A stretch of DNA of 64,000 bases from the NCBI GenBank assembly GCA_008828725.1, contig MEHQ01003179.1, positions 210,376 through 274,375 on the forward strand, given 5' to 3'. Position numbers and translations under genes: made by a program. The notes under the pieces are model-generated. The model saw only the letters and a program-made list of their open reading frames with translations. It was not told the DNA's origin and did no database searches. Positions 52,413 to 62,773 of this stretch are shown in pieces. Within the stretch, counting starts at the first letter, position 1; each line of letters starts with the position of its first letter. The stretch is from Saccharina japonica (Eukaryota > Sar > Phaeophyceae > Laminariales > Laminariaceae).

Positions 52413-54136
52413 CAGTTAGCTGTGTCGATCGATTCATTTTAGACGTAAAAAAAGGCAAGGAAATTTCCCATGATCGATATCTGGGAAAAACAATCTTTAG
52501 AAAATCAAACAATCTTTCGAACAAAAACGACAAAGATGTGCCGTGTTATGATCGACGCAGCAGCAGAGTGGCGTACAAGCACGAGCAGCAAATTGTTAAA
52601 ACCGAAAAAGGTGAACAAGCACCGAGGAAAAGTTGCTCGGCACCACTCAGAGTAGCAGCGTTCCACAGAGGAGTTAGCATCGGCGGAGCACAGAGTTGTC
52701 TCGTGCAAGCTCCTGCGCGATGGCCGATAGAAGGCCAGTGGATCCCTTGCTGGACACGCTTGAAGCCGGAGGTGGCCACCCCGCTGCTACTGCTGCCTTG
52801 CGGGCAAACCTGGATGGCACAACCCGCAGTAGCGCTGCTGGTGCAGCCGGCGATAGCGCTGGGCTGAGGAACCCGCAGCTGCTTCTGCTGCTGCTGCTGC
52901 ACAGGATACTCCCATCTTTGCGCATCGCATCGGTTGCGTGTTGTATATACATCTTGCATCTCGCCGTCACTGCGGGGTTGACTCACCCCTTTTCCGTGTG
53001 GGCTCTCTCGGCAAGGGTGATTGCCATATGAGCACTTACTCGCAGGTGCTGTGGTACAACATGTTTTATATTTTATACCAACTGGTACCAGGTACCTGGT
53101 ACTCGTCTGTCTGCAAATATAATGTTTTTTTCTTGAATTATTTCATCCAAACGTTCCTTATATTTTGGGACAAAGTGGTACTGATCAAACACTACAATGA
53201 CGAAAAACATATTTGGTCTCGTGTTTTGCTCACTAGACTAATAATAAACGCTCGAAGGCGATCGTTGTTGTGAATCGGAAAGGCTCGACTTCACCCATCA
53301 GTGAAAAACACCTGCAGCTGTAGACACTACCCATACTGCTGCGGCAACCACTGGATGCTACCCCCTACAGCAGCAGCAGCATGGTATCGTACGGCAAAGC
53401 AAGTCGTTCAAAGATACCGCCCGGGACTACTTCGTACAAGAAACCAAGCATCGAAGAAGCACGGCCAAGCAAAATATACTCGTACGTACGCGCCAACTCA
53501 GTCAAGATTTAAGCGCCAAATCACACCATGAACCAAATATACGAAAAGAGAAGGCGATGAAAAAACAAATCGAAGAATTACTCGAAAGTGGATCAACCTG
53601 TGTGCAAGATTTCTTGTCGAGTACTTGATGGATTCAAGCGCGGGTGGCTTTGCTGTGTGCGCAATGTCGTGGCGGAGGGGAAATAATGTATTACTTTTGA
53701 TGTTATGTCGAAGACTTCTTCCGCAAGGGACAGAAAGATACGAATTAAACATCAAAATCGAGTTTTCGCGAACATTTTCAATCGTATACGCGGAAAAAAA
53801 CACTGCAGAAAAAAAAACAATTTGTGTTCCCCTCGGTCTTTATCGATTACGTGTCTGTCGAATGACAGCCACCAATTCGTTTGTATTGTGGAGAAAAATT
53901 GCATTTACTGCAACCGTGATTGCAGTCTAAAATCAAGTAAATAGGGTTGTAGGAGACACTTTTCAAAAATATATTTTTTCGATTTTTTGAACGGTTTGTC
54001 GAATAGACCGGACATTGTTTTACGTCTAAAACATGATCGATCGACACTGCTAACAGTACACATATATGCAGATACACACGAAGTGTAAGTACATTATGCA
54101 TTATCATATATATGGTATATACACTGCTATATATAT
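52413..54136. other. Mostly no gene; adjoining TACCWGGTA motifs
   Basis: Two TACCWGGTA motifs overlap by two bases at 53086-53101 (GGTACCAGGTACCTGGTAC). CTG-rich sequence lies at 52875-52903. AT-rich sequence follows with a weak minus-strand frame at 53847-54107. Confidence 0.4.
52720..53031 (+). CDS. Unknown ORF with C-terminal hydrophobic span
   Basis: From ATG 52720 the frame reads MADRRPVDPLLDTLEAGGG, then an Ala/Gly-rich stretch, a CTG-encoded leucine run and IASVACCIYILHLAVTAGL. The start context and N-terminal composition look genuine. The leucine run is microsatellite-derived. No family is recognised. Confidence 0.25.
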   Translation: MADRRPVDPLLDTLEAGGGHPAATAALRANLDGTTRSSAAGAAGDSAGLRNPQLLLLLLLHRILPSLRIASVACCIYILHLAVTAGLTHPFSVWALSARVIAI

Positions 54137-54350
54137 AGCGTGATACATAACACGTTCGGAATGTCGCAGGCTACATATCAAAGCACGGCAAATAAATTTG
54201 CCTTGACAGTCGTACCTCGTTTACCAACAGGTCGACGTCACTCTTGTACGTAGTATCATCCTGTTGACCCTGTGGTAGCATCCAGGGGAGTCATCGAACT
54301 ACATACTAGGTAGTACGTATAATATATCCTTTACTTATAAATGTGTCATA
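54137..54350 (+). repeat. Second copy of the 34.96-kb dispersed repeat
   Basis: Matches 34957-35335 in order (AGCGTGATACATA, TCGTACCTCGTT, CCTGTTGACCCTG, CAGGGGAGTCATCGAA, ATATCCTTT) with an internal deletion. It is preceded by the R650-type 3' end (ACACACGAAGTG, GCATTATCATATA; 54066-54110). Confidence 0.7.
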
Positions 54351-57215
54351 GTAACCATGGCGACGCACCCCCTGAACACAGTTTTTCCCTTATCTGGGGA
54401 TCCCTTATTGTAAATACAAGGGGCTTCGCCGGCGGCCTGGACGGCCGCCGGTCGCAGCCTTGCGTGATGCCGGAATGATAGCAGCATTGTAGCGAAGGAC
54501 GGGGGTCAGACGTACTGCCAAGAGTTATACACGTTGTTAGTTAGCAGCAGCGTTGTGTGTCGAAGGATGGAAATCAGACGTACTGCCAAGAGTTGAGAGC
54601 GCTCTGCACACTACCCACAGAGAGTGGCAACCGTACTCGTAATACTTGTGATGCTGTTGCTGCTGTACTCATATACGTGTGTGCTCGTATGTATCTTAGT
54701 CACAAACCTGACACATGCGCATTGTATGCTGTACACGGTGTGGGCCTACACACCTACACATCTTCGAATCTCGAAACAGGCGAAGAACGGCGACAACAGC
54801 GACAACAGCAACTGATACATGCGTGTATCTCTGATAGTGGTCATACATATCCAACCCACATACTTTGAACTGCTCACAGCTCGGGGTAATTACTGTTGTA
54901 GTACAGCAGCAGTAGTACTGATACATACCTGGTACATGTTTTCGATATATACCCGATGCACGTATACATCTACGCGCCTCCTACACGCCAGAGCACACAC
55001 AAAACACAAACACACAAAAACGCGACAAAAAAACGTGTTTCCCCATCCCCGTTTGCCGATGCCATTATTTTACGTTGAAACCCTCAACAGCATGCAGCGC
55101 GTAGTCCGCTAAAAAGGTGCGACCACAGCTGCTGCTGTACAAATCATAGGAGCTCCGCAACAACATTGACAGTGTATGAGCTGCTACTCTCCATATCACA
55201 CGTGTTACTTGCTGTAGACTACATACATACATACGCACACGTATACGTACAGCAGCAGGAGCTCTCTCTCGGCGAAAACAATATTGATGGCAGTTCTCGA
55301 CAAAGCCTGGGTGGCCTGTATGTGTTCTCGGGGCGTCTCAGATCTGAGCACACAGCCTCCGGCGCAGGCCTCCACCATGTTGACGGCGGCCGGGAAGCCG
55401 ACCCCCCCCACGGGTCGGAGGTCAGAAAACACGTACGTGAAAAAAACACGCGAGACATAGGCGTTGTCGGTGGGCAATGTGCCCAAACGCTCACAGGGCA
55501 CGATTTTTCGGAGATCTCGACGTCGAGGCCTCGCGCGCGCGCTACGGCGCCGAGCGGGCGGATCAGCTAAGCCGGCGGTTGCGGGCGAGGCGGGGGCACG
55601 CCTCAGCGTCTACAGTCTTCAAAAGTACTCGTTCCCACACACGAGTGTGCATACTGCTGTAGTACGTGCGTATGACCATGCAAAAAAAGAAAAAAAGAAC
55701 GAAAAAGAGTGATCCGAAAGTAGGTCGTACGAGTACCAGGTGGTAATATCTGGCAATAGGCCGCCAAAAACACTACTGCCTGCATTATGAATACAAACAT
55801 ACGCGTGAGGTATACCTGTGGTCTATATATACGAATATGAAGCAGGTCGCTACTGCTGGACACTGGGTGTGCTGGATGTCGACGGGTAAAAAGGAAGGTT
55901 TAATGTGAAGAACACACATGACCACAAACCCGTGCCAGGCGACACGTACTTTTTAAGGGATGCGTATTTCCTAGCCCGGAGCCAAAACAAACAAACAACA
56001 AAAACCCGGGAAACAGCCTTTTTCAGCCTTTTCCAAAATACGTTTTCCCCCTATTTCCTCTCGTTCCAGGAAAAAGGCGTCTGTTTTTAGGGGCGGGACA
56101 ATTGTTTTTTATAATCAACGGGTGGCCCATGTACTACATTTAGCATAAGTTGAGCAGCGTTTGAAAACAAAAAAAAATGGGGCTGCGATAAATATAGAGG
56201 CGTCATGTCCCCTCCTTTTTGTGAGGTTATTTTCTCACTTGAGAAGCTTTGTATCTCACGCAAACTCCGACCTTTGATCTATCCCGCGGTAAGTAAATGG
56301 GGACGTGAGAGGGAGGAAGAAACAAAAATCCTCTGAAATAAATACAATTGAAATAAAATACCTCGAGCCCCTTGCGAGCCCTAATAATTCGGAGAAATGC
56401 CGCTACCGGCAAATAGGCATCTCTGCTTCTTTGTTATGACAGCCTGGGATTCGTATAAATACGTGGGAATGAAAGAGTGGTAACTTCGAGCCGGTCAAAG
56501 GGCTATTCATAGAACCCTCTCACAAGTTCTGAAACGCATTCCGCAGACACCACGAGTACAGGTGTCCACGTTTAACGTTACATCTCGTAAGCATCATCCC
56601 CATATTATTATGATATGGTCGGCGCGATTAAAGTTCACAATGCATACTGACATCTCGGATTCCAAGATGTTCCGGACGAATGATGTAACAACTCCAGGAA
56701 CCATGAACGGAATATAGCGTAAAACGTCCTGTGTCTCAGGTGCATCAGATTACTGAAGAGCTTTTACATTTGCTTCAGAGAGAAAAAGCAAAACAAGAAC
56801 GATTTGAGTGGATTTTTCATCAACATTCGCAATTATTACCGGTATTTTTATACGGGAGAACGAGGGGTCGTCTCCTTATTTTTTGTGTTTCATTTATGTA
56901 TCCCCTAATTTAAAGAGCTCTCTCATATTAGGGAATACGTGTATGTATTGATATAATCCCATACCGGTATATATGTTGTCAATTATTTGCTGAGAAAACA
57001 TCGACAAACCGTCATTCCGGTTAAGGGTGCTGTTTTCTTTTTTTTCGGTAAATTAGTCGACAAACCTTGGAAATTCCAGAAAATCCAATAGTTTCGGGTA
57101 AATTGAAGCAATAGGTGTTGCCTTGTACTGAAGTACAGTAGGGGGGCCTATATGAGGCGATGTAGTGCACCGGGATCTTGACCGCTCTATCTCATAAGAC
57201 CGCCCTGTTGGAGAT
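54351..57215. other. Long stretch with no supportable gene
   Basis: Contains a GC-rich block (55300-55600) with overlapping frames on both strands, the repeat fragment 55859-55918 shared with 3764-3830, a TACCTGGTA at 54926, A-runs, and a 60-codon frame at 56731-56913. A short plus-strand frame at 54624-54815 begins with a strongly hydrophobic segment (TVLVILVMLLLLYSYTC). None has family likeness. Confidence 0.35.
55859..55918 (+). repeat. Second copy of the 3764-3830 repeat fragment
   Basis: GACACTGGGTGTGCTGG, GTCGACGGG and TTTAATGTGAAGAACACACA in the same order as at 3.76 kb. Confidence 0.6.
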
Positions 57216-57275
57216 AGGGCGGTTGGCCGCCTTATCGGGCTTTTGGTGATACCCCAATAAGGCGGCAACCGCCCT
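57216..57275. repeat. Strong hairpin: 20-base GC-rich inverted repeat
   Basis: AGGGCGGTTGGCCGCCTTAT (57216-57235) pairs with ATAAGGCGGCAACCGCCCT (57257-57275) around a 21-base loop, with one bulged base. An overlapping smaller hairpin pairs ACCGCCCT (about 57199-57206) with AGGGCGGT, so two alternative folds compete for the same arm. Confidence 0.75.
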
Positions 57276-57410
57276 GTTTGAGTACATACAGCGTTTTAAG
57301 GTACAGCACAACGTGCTCCTGATCCGAAATATGGCAAAAATATTATCCAGAGGGCCTCACGACGAGGGATATCATACGTGTTCTCAGGGAAGGAAGGCAA
57401 CAACAAGAAA

Positions 57411-57480
57411 AAAGAGTGGACGTGGGAATCGAACTCAGGCGATTCAATCTGTAGTCGGTCGTTGATCACCTCACCTAAAC
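57411..57480 (-). other. tRNA-like segment followed by a T6 run
   Basis: On the minus strand TAGGTGAGGTG is close to an A-box and GAGTTCGATTCCC (about 57426-57438) fits a B-box exactly. A TTTTTT run follows about 15 nt later. Spacing fits a tRNA, but D, anticodon and T stems pair poorly. It could be a tRNA relic, a SINE head or an organelle-like tRNA fragment. Confidence 0.3.
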
Positions 57481-57489
57481 TGTTATTTT

Positions 57490-58219
57490 TCAATTTGAAG
57501 GCCTGATTTACTTCTACTATACCTGGTACAGCACTGATAATTCGCCCGAGAAAAATGTTGCTCGTAGCTATTAAACCGATTTTTTCGTTTGGCCAAACTG
57601 CTGCTGCTGCTCGCTGCTGTAGTTCCTGTACCTACAAGTAAAGTGGACGACGTGGTGGAGGGAGTCGAAGAGGCTAAAGGCCACCCGCCCAGGGATGTCG
57701 ACGAGAGAAAGCGGTCGCTCGTGCTTGCGAGAAAGACATGTCTGTCGAAGAGAAAATATATCGAAGCTCTCGCGAAGACAAAAAACTAGATATGTGTCGT
57801 ACTCGTATATAACCTGGTACTCGTACTGTAATCCTCCATGGATCTTTAATTTCTTAATTGACGCGACATATTTCAGTTTGAGTTGACTCATATTCCTCCG
57901 TCTTCGCGGAGCAACAACAGCACCACAAACATATTTCTCAGCAGCAACAGCACCGCAAATAGCGTCTTCGGCGGCGAATATAACCGAAGCATCTCCGCGA
58001 GATCCGCCCACTTCGAGGTCACTGCGCACAGCGGCGGCGCTTGACCCGAAAGTGCGCGCGGGCGGAAAGTGAGGGGCGAAGGCTGAGAGGCGCAACCCTC
58101 GAGAAGAACGGGCGAGAAAACCAACGCGAGGCCGTAGAAACGGGTCCCGAGTGTGACTCCGGTCTGAAGCTAAGTCAAATTCCAGGAGGCATCGAAGCAC
58201 CCTAGCGGTCGGAGATGAA
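57490..58219. other. No supportable gene
   Basis: A TACCTGGTA lies at 57520. Frames on both strands (for example minus 57571-58239) show no recognisable content. Confidence 0.35.
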
Positions 58220-58475
58220 GCATAATATTTCTTAAGCAAAGTACAGAAAAGAAGAAATATGAGTTTTGTTGTCGACCGACGGAATTCTCCTTTTAATAGT
58301 CATGGGCTCTACCGACGTTTAGTTGCCACAAGAGGCAAGAGTACAGGAGAGAGATAGATGCTCACTTTCGAGTACCTCAGCTTGACGTGCATAGCTGCGT
58401 CGGGCACAGCAGAGGTACACGATATTGCCTACTGCCGAGTGGTAGGCCTAGTCGAGGTCTACCGTGTGATTTTCA
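58220..58475 (+). repeat. Dispersed repeat R650, copy 4 (5' part only)
   Basis: Begins GCATAATATTTCTTAAGCAAAG and follows the family to the GTAGGCCTAG word, after which similarity ends near 58475 and GC-rich retroelement sequence begins. Confidence 0.7.
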
Positions 58476-58559
58476 GGTGGCGGACGGCGTCTTCGGCGCA
58501 ACACGGGCAAGGGTTACGAGCGACATTTTCCCGGTGTCGGAGGATCGAGGTAAACGACC

Positions 58560-60503
58560 ATGACTGACAGCGACGGGGATGTCGCCACCCTAAGGCAGGA
58601 CATGGTCAACGAGATGACTGTCAAAGAGGCCTTCCGGAAAACGGTCGACGACATCGTCGACACCACATGCAGACCCCATTCCGGGGGGAGCGCCGACGGC
58701 GGCGGCAGGGTCGGCGGGCATCCCGGCGTCTCCGCGACCGGAGCCTCCTTGCCGGGTCACGGCCTCTCCAGCACTGCTCTGCTTGGTCAGCCACCCGGGA
58801 GCCTCGTCGCCGGGGTCCCTGGTCCGCTTGGTCAGCTGCCCGGGAACCTCGCCGCCGGGGTCCCCGGTCCGGTTGGTCAGCCACCCGGGACCCTCGTCGC
58901 AAGGGTTCCTAGCCTCGCCGGCGGTCACGCCGGAGTAGGCACGCTCGGGCAGCCGTTCGGGGGCCCCACCGTCGGCGCCCTTCCACCGACCTCCGGCCTC
59001 GTCGGCCACCCTGCTGTGGGGGGCACACATGTCTACGCTGGCCTGCCCGGACAAGTGGGCGGGCTCACGGTTGACCCGGGAGGGGGGGTTGGATACGGCG
59101 GTTCTCTGGGAGGTGCCACAGCCACTGGTGCCCTTCCCGGGCAAGCGGGTGGGATCGCCGGGGCCTCCGGGGGGATTGGATACGGTGGTAGTCTGGGCGG
59201 CGCCGGGGCATTCGGCGCCCCCTACGGATTGGCGAGCGGGATCGCCGGGGGCGCCGGGAGGGGACTCAGCTTCGGCGGTGCCTCAGCGACCGGCGCCCCC
59301 TACATTTCCCCCTACGTACAGCCGGGCGGGCTCGCCGTGGGTCCGGGGGGGTCGGTTACGGTGGTGGCCCGAGCGGGGTCGGAGCCACCAACCCACCGAT
59401 TGAACCCCCTCGGCCACGCAGCCGACGACGTGCCGGGCACGCCGGCGGCCGGCCAGGTCGTGCACGACACAGCCGGCAACCAGCTTACGCCGCTCGGGAA
59501 ACATGTTTCGAAAATAATGACCAATCGTGTGGTGGCATCGTGGACGCACCCCACGACCCGACTATGGCACGTCCTTGGCGGGGGCCTCCCGGCGTCGATG
59601 CAAAAGGCGGCGGTACAAGGGTACGTGGGGAACACAGTGGACATCTCGGCTGGCGTCCACACCATGCTCGAGGCGCTAGACGGTATCAATTTCCTTGCCT
59701 TCGTGCCGCGGGGGGGGGCGGGCAACAGCCTTCCGTTGTCGCAGCACCTCAGCATCCTTGGGCACGCCATCGTGACGATCGCGACTCGCGGGTTTCCGCA
59801 GGAACCGGGTGAACTACAAGCGGCAAGCGCTCGCGTTGAGCTGCTTCGGCAAGCTTTCAGCGAAGGGGCCAAGCTCCTACACGATCACGTTATGGAGCAC
59901 TTCGCGATCGCCGACAGGAAGGAGAACCGGGACAGACTGGCGGGCCTGGTCAAGAAGGACTTGGAGAAGTTCACGCTGGACCTACGGGCCGTCTCCGACT
60001 TCTGTGGACACCAATGGACCTACCCCCCGCCGGTGAATAATTTCCCGACCATCCCGGTGCCGCGGTGGCCTCGCCTAACCGCGTACGTTTCGTTTGGCGG
60101 CCTCATCAATGCCGACGTCCAGCAACCCCGTCTCGCCCCCACCACAGCGACCGATGTCCAGGACGGCGTGTGCCGGCAGTGGATGAAGAGTGGGAGATGC
60201 CGCTTCGGCGACTCGTGCGCGTTCACGCACGTTAATCAGCCTCGCGCGGCGGGCGCTGGCGTCAAGCGCCGGGCGGGTGCCGGGAATAGGTCTGCCGGCG
60301 GCGGCGTCGCCGACGGCAGCACTGCCGCGGCGGAAGCTCCGGCCAAGAAGGCCAAGGGCAAGGGCAGGGCCGGGGCAGCCGGTAGCGGCGGTGACAACGG
60401 CGGCGGAAGCAGCAGCGGCGGCAGCGGCAGCGGCAGCGGCGGCAGTCGGGCGCCGAGCGCGGGGGCCTCTACCCGCTCCTCGGCGGCCAGAGCTGGTGAA
60501 TAG
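58560..60503 (+). CDS. Gag-like protein with CCCH zinc finger
   Basis: 647 codons from ATG 58560 to UAG 60501. Residues 1-40 are charged. Residues about 40-300 are Gly/Pro-rich with repeated LGQPPG, GYGGSLGGA and GAPYG words. Residues about 315-545 form a helical domain that is probably the capsid-like part (VSKIMTNRVVASWTHP, HDHVMEHFAIADRKEN). At about residues 540-557 a finger CRQWMKSGRCRFGDSCAFTH (C-x8-C-x5-C-x3-H, about 60172-60231) replaces the usual CCHC knuckle. The tail is Ala/Gly/Ser-rich and basic. It lies in the same frame as pol, with only the UAG between them. Confidence 0.75.
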   Translation: MTDSDGDVATLRQDMVNEMTVKEAFRKTVDDIVDTTCRPHSGGSADGGGRVGGHPGVSATGASLPGHGLSSTALLGQPPGSLVAGVPGPLGQLPGNLAAGVPGPVGQPPGTLVARVPSLAGGHAGVGTLGQPFGGPTVGALPPTSGLVGHPAVGGTHVYAGLPGQVGGLTVDPGGGVGYGGSLGGATATGALPGQAGGIAGASGGIGYGGSLGGAGAFGAPYGLASGIAGGAGRGLSFGGASATGAPYISPYVQPGGLAVGPGGSVTVVARAGSEPPTHRLNPLGHAADDVPGTPAAGQVVHDTAGNQLTPLGKHVSKIMTNRVVASWTHPTTRLWHVLGGGLPASMQKAAVQGYVGNTVDISAGVHTMLEALDGINFLAFVPRGGAGNSLPLSQHLSILGHAIVTIATRGFPQEPGELQAASARVELLRQAFSEGAKLLHDHVMEHFAIADRKENRDRLAGLVKKDLEKFTLDLRAVSDFCGHQWTYPPPVNNFPTIPVPRWPRLTAYVSFGGLINADVQQPRLAPTTATDVQDGVCRQWMKSGRCRFGDSCAFTHVNQPRAAGAGVKRRAGAGNRSAGGGVADGSTAAAEAPAKKAKGKGRAGAAGSGGDNGGGSSSGGSGSGSGGSRAPSAGASTRSSAARAGE

Positions 60504-60538
60504 GGGGACGGGCCTCGCCCCTTAGCGGGGTCGAGGCC
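60501..60538 (+). promoter_or_regulatory. Candidate stop-codon readthrough signal between gag and pol
   Basis: UAG (60501-60503) is followed by GGGGACG and then a stem-loop: GGCCTCG and CCCC (60511-60521), loop TTAGC, GGGG (60527-60530), bulged T, CGAGGCC (60532-60538), giving 11 base pairs starting 8 nt after the stop. No further in-frame stop occurs before RT, and pol has no ATG near its start. This is the geometry of gammaretrovirus-type UAG readthrough signals. The function is inferred. Confidence 0.55.
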
Positions 60539-62684
60539 GACCATTAGGCGTACGGAAGTGGCAGCGCGAGATGCACAGAGCGTACGTCCAGGATCGGCGT
60601 TCGTTGGGGGCCCAGGTGGGACGGGTACATCAGGCGTGACGGGTATTTTTTACCAATGTGTGTCGCTATTGCAAGATATGCCGCGCGTAGCATCGCAGAG
60701 TAGTGCGGTCAGGTTGGAGATCATGGGCCAAGTGGATGAGTGTTATACACATTTTTTTCGGGCGAATGATTACCGGTTTGAGTGCATGCAGGCCATCGAA
60801 ACAGCCTTGGACGTTCCGCGTGTAAAAGCAGCTAGGATTCGTTTTTGGTTCGGTCGACAAAAAGGGTTCCCTGGAGTGGAGCAGTTGGCGGCTATTGCTG
60901 AACACGGTGCCCCCGTTCACGTCGAGGGGGGTTCGGACATCGGCGCGGCCTTGGCGTACTCAAATCATCGCAGTGTAGCCCCACACTCTGTCAGTATCCT
61001 CGCTAAGATTTTTGACGACGTACGGTTCGGGAGGGCATTCATTTTCCCGCGCCGCGAGGCGCATATCATCCCGAACCTGCGGGTGTCTCCAATGGCCGTG
61101 GTCGTATCCCCGTCAGAAATTCGGATTATACACGATTTGACGTTTCCGGTATCTTCGTCCGCGCGTAGTGTCAATGCTGACACTGGTTTCGAGAAAGCTC
61201 CCCCCGTGGCTTTAGGCCGCGTGCTGCGAGATATTATTTGGCGCATCCTGTACCTACGCCGGCAGTTCGGAGCGCACGCACGTATTGTTCTGAGTAAGAT
61301 TGACGGCACGGAGGCATTTCGCCAGGTTAGCGTACAGTGGGCTGGGGCACCCATTTTTGGGTACAGTTTTCGCGATTGGGTCGTGGCCGACCGTCGGCTG
61401 CAGTTAAGGGTGGCGTAATTCGCCGGGGTTCTTCTGTTTGTTTTCAGCAGCTCTTGAGCATGCACATTGCCACACGTCGTACGGCGACGCCGTCGTCATC
61501 AAGCACGGGAGTGACGCGACACAGCATGTCGTGGTTACCCCGCCAAGAGCAACCGACCGGCATGCCCCCCCGCCCCCTGGCTGTCGGGTCCCCCGCGGAC
61601 AAGGGGGGGGGAGGCATAGTCCGTTTTTCGTACGATACTACGTAGATGACGGGATATTAGTGGAGGTTCAGTGGTGGTCCGATGGTCGGCGCTGCAGACG
61701 CGCGTCCGCATCGCTGGCGTCGGACCATTTTTGGCTCTTTGGGGGAACTCACTGGCGTCGGACCATTTTCGGCTCTTTGGGGGGAGACGCTCAAAGGACC
61801 CCACCCTGCTTTCTCCTCATAAGATTTCGCCTTGGGATACCACTTTGTGCGTTCTAGGGTGGGATATTGATACCGTGGCAATGACTATCTCCGTTCCCGT
61901 CGTAAAGATGGAGCGACTTCGCGACACACTAAGCGAGTGGCCTTCGGACCGCGAGGCGGCATCCGAGGCGGAGTTACGCTCGCTTATCGGCCGTCTATTG
62001 CACCTGTGTGAGGTAGTGCGGCCAGGAAAATATTTTGTTCGGCGTATGCTTAACCACGTCGGTTTGCCTCCCGTGCGCGCGTGGGGCGCAAAGTTCCACG
62101 CATCCCACTCACGCGCGGCGCCGTCCCCACGGATCCGTTTGGGTCCTGAATTCCACGCCGACGTGTCATTTTGGCGTTTGTTGGTGGCGGGAGGGTTAGG
62201 TTCTCCCGCGCGTTGTTTTTCCGCCCCCTTGTACCGTAGCTATATGCAGCCGCCCGCGTTTACTTTGTGGTCGGACGCCTCCGGCGACGCTATGGGGGGC
62301 TACTTTTTGGGGCCCGACCCCGGGTCCGGTGTGTGGTGGCGCGTTGGATTTGACGCCGACGTGCGCACGCGGCTGCGCACGACGGTAAAAGGTTGGAACG
62401 ATCTCTCGATCAACGTGCTCGAGTTGTTGGGCATGGTGATAACTGCGTGGATATTTGTTACGCAGTTGAAAATACTGCCTGGTTACGCACGGGATACCAT
62501 CTTGATGCGGGGGGACAACACGTCCGCCGTTCAGTGGGTTTCCAAATGCAAGGGGGGGAAGGAGCCCCGATCGGGGGCACTGATGCGTCTCTTGGGGTGT
62601 CTGGAAGTAGGCAGTGGGTGGTGCTTCGATGCGTTGCACGTTGCTGGCGTTGAGAACACTATCGCGGACGGCATATCACGATGA
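60504..62684 (+). pseudogene. Reverse transcriptase - RNase H (pol), broken twice
   Basis: Open from the gag UAG in the same frame. The first ATG in frame is about 60678. RT motifs: IRIIHDLTFP, then LSKIDGTEAFRQV (motif A, about 61295). At TTAAGGG (61404-61410) the sense moves one base forward to GWRNSPGFF (motif B) and YYVDDGIL (motif C, about 61636). At 61711-61786 a 38-bp tandem duplication of CTGGCGTCGGACCATTTT-type sequence shifts the frame back, after which SPHKISPWDTT and LGWDIDT follow. RNase H: LWSDASGDAMGG (about 62268), INVLELLGM, MRGDNTSAVQW, ENTIADGISR, giving D-E-D-D. The family's usual protein has a single RASSLASDHF-type segment, so the duplication is a defect. The one-base shift could be an indel or programmed. 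Confidence 0.8.
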
Positions 62685-62773
62685 TCGCCAGAAGCAATCG
62701 ATGGTAATCTCCACACGTTCCGGTCTGACTTTGCTTGGCGCCGACAGGTACTGGGGCCAGCGGGCGTCGCGCT

